Below are positions 61,074 to 64,000 of a stretch of 64,000 nucleotides of DNA, in pieces (within the stretch, counting starts at the first letter, position 1; every line of letters begins with the position of its first letter). The DNA comes from Dugong dugon (taxonomy: Eukaryota > Chordata > Mammalia > Sirenia > Dugongidae). The notes under the pieces are model-generated. The model was not told where the DNA came from. It made no database searches and saw only the letters and a list, made by a program, of their open reading frames with translations. The position numbers were made by a program, and so were the translations under genes. The stretch lies in contig CM057482.1 of the NCBI GenBank assembly GCA_030035585.1, forward strand, positions 7,613,001 through 7,677,000. Direction: 5' to 3'.

Positions 61074-62402
61074 TCTATACCTGGAAGGGTTCATAGAATA
61101 AAGCTTCAACTCCTTCAGACAGGCCTCTAATTAATCCATATGGGTTTCCAAGCACGTCTAAACCCAACACAAGGACATACATCTGTTTCAAGAACTAAAG
61201 GAAAGAAAAAAAGTAGATTAAGTCCTTTGCAACTATTCTAGGAAACATGATACAGGAAGAAGAGAAAAGATGGTGGGGCACTGATTAAACTAGGCATACG
61301 TTAAAGGGAGGCAGCGTGGGATAACCACCATGACGTCCATTAACCGACACTTACTAATACTAGGCACTATGCCCGTACTCTGGAGCCCTGGTGGTGCAGC
61401 GGTTAAGAGCTAAGGCTGCGAACCAAAAGGTCGGCAGTTTGAATCCACCAGCCGCTCCTAGGAAACCCTATGGGGCAGGTCTACCCTGTCCTATAAGGTA
61501 ACTATGAGCTGGAATTGACTTGACGGCAGTGGGTTTGGTGGGTTCTTATGCTAGTAGTTTACGTGGGTTTGAGGCACAGCTCTGCCATTTATTAGTTATG
61601 TGACCTTAGAAACGTCACTTAGTCTCTATAGGCCTCTGTTTTCTCATCTATAAAACAAGAGCTTATACTGATCCTGTATGACTGATTATGCGTATTAAAT
61701 ACATAATTCAATAATTGTTAGTTATTATTACCTTATCATCACTCTTATTATTAAATTAAATGGGGAATAATTAGTAACCAAAACAAAAAAACAAGTGAAA
61801 ATTTATCTTTATTTGAACATACAATAACCATCATGTCTACACACATCGCAGGAGAAAGCTCTCCCATCCAGGGAAGAAAGGAGGAATGTCAGCCTGGAGT
61901 TCCATGACACAGCAATGGCCCCCAGGGGCCTGTAACCACCATGTCTTTCTGTGACATCTGAATCACAGAGCATCTGAGGCATGGAGACGCTCAGATTTCC
62001 TCTCACAATTCCACTAGACTACACTCAGAAAACACAGTCACTGAAGAAATAAAGTGTAATGAACTCTAAATCACATTCTTTCCAAAAATGTTAACTATGT
62101 AATCACAAAGGGAAAAAGGCACGGAAGGAAACTTTTTAGAAGTATATATAGGGAGTAAAGAACTAAAGAAACAGAAGTTAATCACTCAGGAAAACTCCTA
62201 AGCAATGAGACTGCTAACTGAGGTAAATTAGGTAAACATTACCGCACACTGTACAATCTCATACAAATGTCGATATTGTATGAAGCATGCTCACTACGAG
62301 CTACTATGACAGGAAATTACCTGTTCACTGTAGTGTCTAACAACACTCCAAATGAGCTGATCTCTCCTGTAAAACTGATATCGAATTTCATAATAAGCAA
62401 GT
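39056..62402 (-). CDS. VPS13A: VPS13A (chorein), C-terminal 374 codons, 11 exons, 5' part outside window
   Basis: VPS13A is a very large bridge-like protein that moves lipids between membranes at contact sites (ER with mitochondria or lipid droplets). Its C-terminal PH-like domain is known to engage the scramblase XK, and human loss causes chorea-acanthocytosis. Spliced exons (high to low coordinate) are 62402-62321, 61194-61081, 60238-60163, 59553-59390, 57873-57828, 55121-54998, 54485-54371, 48819-48731, 41081-40958, 39580-39497 and 39163-39056. Residues 1-205 of the fragment form the glycine-rich ATG2_C-like region ([55 protein letters not shown]). Residues 241-374 form the PH-like domain ([39 protein letters not shown]). 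All phases agree, there are no internal stops, and every junction is GT-AG. The text matches VPS13A rather than VPS13C, whose corresponding region differs (from memory). The start codon and about 2,800 N-terminal residues lie beyond the right edge. Confidence 0.97.
39497..39580 (-). CDS. VPS13A: VPS13A coding exon (residues 312-339), PH-like domain
   Basis: 84 nt, phase 0 at both ends, 28 codons: [20 protein letters not shown] then LQDAATAE. Acceptor TTTGAAACAG, donor GTAAAT. Confidence 0.96.
39581..40957. other. VPS13A intron
   Basis: AT-rich, no named repeat or additional exon recognised. Confidence 0.5.
40958..41081 (-). CDS. VPS13A: VPS13A coding exon (residues 270-311), PH-like domain
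   Basis: 124 nt encoding [20 protein letters not shown] then [21 protein letters not shown], preceded by one base completing Arg270. Acceptor GCAAAACAG, donor GTAAGA. The IKEVEILG...DWQCPFEDF core is characteristic of VPS13A. Confidence 0.97.
41786..42310 (+). mobile_element. MaLR-like solo LTR with perfect 5-bp target duplications
   Basis: The LTR 41791-42305 begins TGTTATGGATTGAATTGTGT CCCCC and ends GATGACTAAGACA. GAAGG precedes (41786-41790) and follows (42306-42310). Contains a near-end GGGAATAAATTACTC polyadenylation signal. In a VPS13A intron, antisense to the gene. Confidence 0.9.
42344..42533 (+). mobile_element. AfroSINE, short type, with 14-bp target duplication
   Basis: Body 42358-42519 (CCTGGTGGTGCAGTGGTTAA ... 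TTGACTCGACGGCAATAGGT). Flanked by GGGGAAACACAGAA and GGGGAAACATAGAA, one mismatch. Near consensus. Confidence 0.96.
43215..43430. mobile_element. MER20-like hAT MITE
   Basis: AGTATTTCTCAGCAGAGGTG, TTAAACACCAGGGGTGCCTT and CCCCAGGTGAGAATCAGA resemble MER20. Confidence 0.65.
43610..43819 (-). mobile_element. AfroSINE, intermediate type
   Basis: TTGCTGAGTCGATTCTGACT, TAGCAACCCTACAGGACAAA and CACTGCGCCACTTACCAG on the plus strand. Confidence 0.93.
44063..44532 (+). mobile_element. MaLR-like LTR, same family as 41791
   Basis: Begins TGTCATGGATTGAATTGTGT and contains AAGCCATCCACTTGTGTTAT. The 3' terminus is diverged or truncated after GCAGCACTGGATGT. Confidence 0.85.
44658..45148 (+). mobile_element. 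MLT1-type MaLR LTR
   Basis: TGTGGTAGGCAGAATACAGC start, GAAACTGTGAGAAAATAAAT near the end and AAGACTAATACA terminus match MLT1A-like LTRs. Confidence 0.85.
45880..46975 (+). mobile_element. Old L1 fragment, sense, with AfroSINE inserted
   Basis: GAAATGCTAATTAAAACAAG, CAGCAATCCCACTTATAAGA, ACTGTTAGTGGGATATAAAA are L1 ORF2-region text. Not coding. Antisense to VPS13A. Confidence 0.75.
46670..46778 (-). mobile_element. AfroSINE, partial
   Basis: GACAGAGCAGAACTGCCCCA, GAGCGGCTGGTGGATTCAAA and CTACCAGGGCTCCT. The 3' part is missing and a short stretch (ATAGGGTTTCC) is deleted. Confidence 0.9.
46999..47229. mobile_element. hAT-like MITE with perfect 8-bp target duplication
   Basis: Element 47007-47221 is flanked by ATCTATAT at 46999-47006 and 47222-47229. 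Contains AATAAAGTTTTATTGGAACA and CTGCTGACCCCT. Same family as 35135 and 7225. Confidence 0.88.
47425..47570 (+). mobile_element. AfroSINE, short type
   Basis: TTAACAGCTCGGCTGCTAAT, AGTTCGAATCCACCAGCCAC and CTCGATAGCAATAGG. Head slightly truncated. Confidence 0.93.
47571..48730. other. VPS13A intron
   Basis: AT-rich; no named repeat or further exon recognised. Confidence 0.5.
48731..48819 (-). CDS. VPS13A: VPS13A coding exon (residues 241-270), start of PH-like domain
   Basis: 89 nt encoding [20 protein letters not shown] then RKTILMVTN plus two bases of a split Arg. Acceptor TTTGCTTTTCAG, donor GTATTA. It holds the first strands of the PH-like domain. Introns of about 5.6 kb and 7.6 kb flank it. 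Confidence 0.95.
49210..49375. repeat. Possible old hAT-Charlie relic
   Basis: GGGGTCCACGAGCCCTCTGC and CTCAAAGGCTAAGAACTACTG resemble the ends of old Charlie-derived MITEs. Weak. Confidence 0.4.
49368..49554 (-). mobile_element. AfroSINE, short type, with 10-bp target duplication
   Basis: TACTGATTTA occurs at 49368-49377 and 49545-49554. The body shows GCCATCGAGTCAGTTCCGAC and CTCACCACCAGGGCT on the plus strand. VPS13A intron, sense with the gene. Confidence 0.95.
49555..50171. other. VPS13A intron
   Basis: Very AT-rich; nothing recognised. Confidence 0.5.
50172..50329. repeat. 79-bp tandem duplication
   Basis: CCTTCAGAATTACAAAGAGT starts both copies (50172 and 50251). They differ at two positions over 79 bp. 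Intronic in VPS13A; it creates a chance 106-codon frame. Confidence 0.95.
50790..51240 (+). mobile_element. Old L1 fragment, sense
   Basis: TTCTAAGAATATAATACAAA and AAGAACATGGAAAAATACAA resemble the L1 ORF2 3' region. Heavily mutated. Confidence 0.5.
51433..51839 (+). mobile_element. MaLR-like solo LTR
   Basis: Begins TGTTATGGATTGAACTGTGT, contains GACAATAAATAACTGTTTG, ends ATAACTAAGACA. Flanks CCAAC and CCAAT give an almost exact 5-bp duplication. A short GATC repeat lies at 51592-51603. Confidence 0.9.
51840..54370. other. VPS13A intron
   Basis: AT-rich 2.5 kb; no named repeat or exon recognised. Confidence 0.45.
54371..54485 (-). CDS. VPS13A: VPS13A coding exon (residues 202-240)
   Basis: 115 nt encoding [20 protein letters not shown] then [18 protein letters not shown]. 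This acidic and proline-containing linker joins the ATG2_C-like region to the PH-like domain. Acceptor TTATACAG, donor GTAAAT. The LRPPR...EDGIIRPY motif is conserved across VPS13 proteins. Confidence 0.97.
54615..54960. repeat. MIR and L2 fragments
   Basis: 54615-54670 resembles a reversed MIR core (TAACTTGCCCAAAGCAATGC); 54750-54820 (TGTCTGACATACAGTAGGTA) and 54890-54960 (AGAGCAGGCAAAGTATTTAA) resemble L2 3' ends. Confidence 0.5.
54998..55121 (-). CDS. VPS13A: VPS13A coding exon (residues 161-202)
   Basis: 124 nt encoding [20 protein letters not shown] then [20 protein letters not shown], with split codons at both ends (Gly, Arg). Acceptor TTTTCTGAAG, donor GTAATT. The glycine-rich repeats with hydrophobic faces are typical of the VPS13/ATG2 C-terminal membrane-binding region. 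Confidence 0.96.
55288..55436. mobile_element. MER5A hAT MITE
   Basis: CTAGTTCTCAAAGTATACTC, GACCCCACTCTAGACCTACA and GAGGCACGCTCAAGCTTTAG match MER5A throughout its length. Confidence 0.85.
55480..57535 (-). mobile_element. Old L1 3' half, interrupted by another LINE end
   Basis: Plus strand is antisense L1: CTTTCTGTCTCTATGGACTT, GAATAATATTCCACTGTATG, GGTGTGAAACGGTATTTCAC, TTTTGATGAAGTCCAATTTG and AGCTTTGTAGTATGTTTTGA. Interrupted at 55746-56285. Sense with VPS13A. Confidence 0.88.
55746..56285 (-). mobile_element. Unnamed LINE 3'-end repeat, copy 2
   Basis: Plus strand: TTTAGATGAAGGCTTACAGA, CTTTGGCTGAAGGGTGAACT, GTGCTGGACTCAGTCTGGTG, TGGTCCATTAGTCGTTTGGA. Inserted in the older L1. Confidence 0.8.
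57828..57873 (-). CDS. VPS13A: VPS13A micro-exon (residues 146-161)
   Basis: 46 nt encoding [15 protein letters not shown] plus the first base of a split Gly codon. Acceptor TTTCTCTTCCAG, donor GTAGGC. It is too short to be found by ORF length and is placed by splice sites, phase and family sequence. Confidence 0.95.
58120..58260 (+). repeat. MIR SINE
   Basis: CTGGCTCTGGGACCACTTAG, GGGCACTTGATTCAATCTCT and TTTCCACATCAATAAAACGA follow MIR order. Confidence 0.75.
58615..58768 (-). mobile_element. AfroSINE, short type
   Basis: CATTGCCACCAAGTCACTTT, CCCCATAGGGTTTCCAAGGA and TTTTGGTTAGCAGCCAGTAA on the plus strand. The head end is altered. Confidence 0.94.
59093..59281 (+). mobile_element. AfroSINE, short type, with perfect 13-bp target duplication
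   Basis: GCTACTCTAACAG occurs at 59093-59105 and 59269-59281. Body 59106-59268: AGCCCTGGTGACGCTGTAGC to TGGCAATGGGTTTGG. It ends about 120 bp from the 59390-59553 exon. Confidence 0.96.
59390..59553 (-). CDS. VPS13A: VPS13A coding exon (residues 91-145)
   Basis: 164 nt: two bases finishing a split Gly, then 54 codons containing [40 protein letters not shown] and RGGKGFLR. Donor GTAAGT is near consensus; acceptor TTTTGGTAG. This is the longest exon in the window. Two AfroSINEs lie in its flanking introns: one ends about 120 bp past the donor (59268), the other starts about 95 bp before the acceptor (59649). Confidence 0.97.
59649..59854 (-). mobile_element. AfroSINE, intermediate type
   Basis: TGGGTGCCATCGAGTCGATT, CTTGGCTGTGATCTTTATGG and CACTGCACCACCAGGGCTCC on the plus strand. 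About 95 bp upstream, in transcript sense, of the exon at 59390-59553. Confidence 0.94.
59855..60162. other. VPS13A intron
   Basis: AT-rich; short TA/CA run at 60126-60146 next to the donor of the 60163 exon. Nothing else recognised. Confidence 0.5.
60163..60238 (-). CDS. VPS13A: VPS13A coding exon (residues 66-91)
   Basis: 76 nt encoding [25 protein letters not shown] plus the first base of a split glycine codon. Acceptor TTTGTTCAG. The donor is GTTTGT, lacking the usual A at +3 and the G at +5, and is the weakest of the ten donors here. Confidence 0.95.
60239..61080. other. VPS13A intron
   Basis: No named repeat; a poly-A followed by TA repeat at about 61040-61075. Confidence 0.5.
61081..61194 (-). 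CDS. VPS13A: VPS13A coding exon (residues 28-65)
   Basis: 114 nt, phase 0 at both ends, 38 codons. It begins [20 protein letters not shown] and continues [18 protein letters not shown], the hallmark start of the VPS13 C-terminal region. Acceptor CTTTAG, donor GTATAG. A poly-A/TA stretch (about 61040-61075) lies just beyond the donor in the downstream intron. Confidence 0.96.
61382..61545 (+). mobile_element. AfroSINE, short type
   Basis: GGAGCCCTGGTGGTGCAGCG, AATCCACCAGCCGCTCCTAG and GACTTGACGGCAGTGGGTTT. Antisense to VPS13A. Confidence 0.95.
61560..61735 (+). repeat. MIR SINE
   Basis: CACAGCTCTGCCATTTATTA, GTTATGTGACCTTAGAAACG and CTGTTTTCTCATCTATAAAA match the MIR core. Confidence 0.85.
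61736..62320. other. VPS13A intron
   Basis: No named repeat or additional exon recognised. Confidence 0.45.
62321..62402 (-). CDS. VPS13A: VPS13A coding exon (fragment residues 1-27)
   Basis: This exon reads [20 protein letters not shown] then VRHYSEQ. The acceptor has a strong pyrimidine tract (CTTTTTCTCTTCCTAG) and the donor is GTAATT. Length is 82 nt: one leading base that completes a codon from the preceding exon, plus 27 codons. It is the most 5' exon found in the window; 62403-64000 looks intronic. Confidence 0.93.
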
Positions 62403-62629
62403 CTAGGAAGAGAAAAAGGAAAGATTTAATGGGGCTAACATTATATTCTGAAAAAGGAGTACTTAAAATTTCAACAAAAAATTAATCCTAGCTAATTCTT
62501 TCACAATTAACTTTGCACATCTGCCACGTACAATTTAGGATTGACATTCTAATATTATTATAATAAAATTATTGTAAATATAGGGTATTATCAATAAGTC
62601 TTTCATAAATATAGTAAAAAGGGTTTAAA

Positions 62630-63850
62630 AGGTCATCCATAATCCCATCACCCAGTGGATTTTTAAGACTTTTCTTCTCGTCTTTTCCCAATATGGATTC
62701 CTTCTTTTCTTCTCTATGCAATTTTAAAATATTTAAAACATTTTGTACACCACTTTTATACTCAACATTGTGGATAAGTATTTCTCCATGTTATTAAAAA
62801 TTCTATATAACCATCTTTAATGGTTGTTAGCATTCCACCATGTGGGTGTTTTTATAATGAACAATTCCTCCACTGTTGGACATTTCCAATTTTTGGTATA
62901 ATAATTAAGGTTTCCATATGTATCTTATGGATTTTTGCATTTCAAGAGCAGTTTCTGGACTAAATTCCCAAAGACAGAATTACTGAAAGACTACAAAAAC
63001 ATTTACAGCTCAGGATATGTATCACTTTCCACTAATCCTAACAGTAAAAAAAAAAAAAAAAAAAAAAAAAGGGTCCATTTCTCAAACTCATTCCTCTCTA
63101 CTATTAGAATTGCTTATATTTTGAAATAGTTGATAATTTGCATACATTATTTGATAAATAATAAAGTTGAATGTTTTTTCAAATATTTATTAGCTGCTAT
63201 ATCTTCTCTTTTGTGAATTATCTCATTGTCTTCTGGCCATTACGCTGCACTAATTTTTAGTATAAAGACTAGTACTTCTTTTCTGTCATACTCATCATTA
63301 TACTTTCCCAGTTCTTTGTTTTATAATTGTTTTTAATGATTTTGTTACGAAGTGATTTTTTTTTTAATTTTTTTACCGTACTTCAGATGAAGGTTTACAG
63401 AACAAATAGTTTCTTAGTAAACAGTTAGTACACATATTGTTTTATGACAATGGTTAACAACCCCATGACATGTCAACATTGTCCCTTCTCAACCTTGGGT
63501 TCCCTATTACCAGCTTTCCTGTCCCCTCCTGCCTTCTAGTCCTTGGCCCTGGACTGTTGTACCCTATTAGTCTCGTTTTGTTTTATGGGGCTGTCTAATC
63601 TTTGGCTGAACGGTGAAGCTCAGGAGTAACTTCATTACTGAGCTAAAAGAGCATCTGGGGGCCATACTCTCAGGGTTTCTCCGGTCTCTGCCAAGCCAGT
63701 AAGTCTGATCTTTTTTTTTTTTTTTGAGTTATAAAGTGATTAATTTTCATGTAGTCAAATTTATTTTGTATCTTCCATGGGAACTTTTTCCATTGCTTTT
63801 AAGTTTAGAAGGACTTCCTCTATTCAGAGATTTGATAACAATTAACTAAC
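62630..63850 (-). mobile_element. Probable old L1 relic, antisense, interrupted
   Basis: AATCCCATCACCCAGTGGAT, TAACCATCTTTAATGGTTGT and CCAATTTTTGGTATAATAAT are typical of antisense old LINE sequence. Broken by the insertion at 63358-63728. An A-run is at 63048-63070. Confidence 0.5.
63358..63728 (-). mobile_element. Unnamed LINE 3'-end repeat, copy 3
   Basis: Plus strand: CTTCAGATGAAGGTTTACAG, CATATTGTTTTATGACAATG, AATCTTTGGCTGAACGGTGA. Flanks TTACGAAGTGATT and TTATAAAGTGATT look like a target duplication with two mismatches. Confidence 0.78.
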
Positions 63851-64000
63851 ACTACTTCTCCTCCTCCTCCTTCTCCTTTTTTTTTAAGTCCTTCTATTCC
63901 TCTGAAATTTAGTAGGGTACATGTGAGATAGGGAATGATCTAAACGGATTTTTTTTCTCCTGGTAACTACTTGTTCCAAAATTTAATAAACATGTATTAA

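Noticed and set aside
600..61545. tRNA genes
   Set aside because: The box A/B-like sequences are all AfroSINE heads, followed by SINE bodies and tails; no copy has a tRNA acceptor stem closing the structure.
62403..64000. A further upstream VPS13A exon
   Set aside because: No stretch with both splice sites and VPS13-like sequence was found; most of this region is LINE-derived.
1..64000. An undescribed biological system (gene cluster, CRISPR-like array, mobile defence unit)
   Set aside because: The window is ordinary mammalian genomic DNA with one gene end and transposon relics; the tandem arrays found lack spacer-repeat architecture.

Overview
The window is vertebrate nuclear DNA from an afrotherian mammal, most likely a paenungulate such as an elephant or a close relative. 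The main evidence is about 27 copies of the tRNA-derived AfroSINE, a family known only from Afrotheria, recognised by heads like CTGGTGGTGCAGTGGTTAAG and tails like GAATCGACTCGACGGCAA. The remaining repeats (MIR, L2, MER5, MER20, MaLR/MLT1 LTRs, old L1) are general to placental mammals. There are no operons, CRISPR arrays or other prokaryotic features, and I did not recognise any undescribed biological system.

Only one gene is supported: the 3' end of VPS13A (chorein), a bridge-like lipid-transfer protein, on the minus strand. Eleven coding exons lie between 62402 and 39056. They encode the last 374 residues: the ATG2_C-like region followed by the C-terminal PH-like domain. All splice junctions are GT-AG, the reading phases join without error, and the frame ends in TGA at 39056-39058. 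The rest of the gene lies beyond the right edge.

Layout. 1-20 kb: relatively GC-rich intergenic DNA with many AfroSINEs, a 37-bp tandem repeat (2.3 kb), three related TIR-bearing MITE-like copies (13.8, 14.1 and 18.2 kb), and a 575-bp TG/CA-type repeat with a 132-bp higher-order period (15.7-16.3 kb). 20-37 kb: AT-rich intergenic DNA with a long old antisense L1 (25.8-30 kb), an RTE-type LINE relic (29.8 kb), a 550-bp solo LTR with perfect 5-bp target duplications (31.7 kb), and an unnamed LINE 3' end (33.8 kb). 37-39 kb: VPS13A 3' flank and 3' UTR, with a 31-bp minisatellite. 39-64 kb: VPS13A terminal exons and introns, carrying solo LTRs, hAT relics, AfroSINEs and L1 pieces.

GNA14, which I recall as the tail-to-tail neighbour of VPS13A in human, was looked for to the left of VPS13A and not found. 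Exon boundaries were worked out by hand from splice sites and reading frame. Repeat family names come from memory of the consensus sequences and would be settled by a RepeatMasker run.
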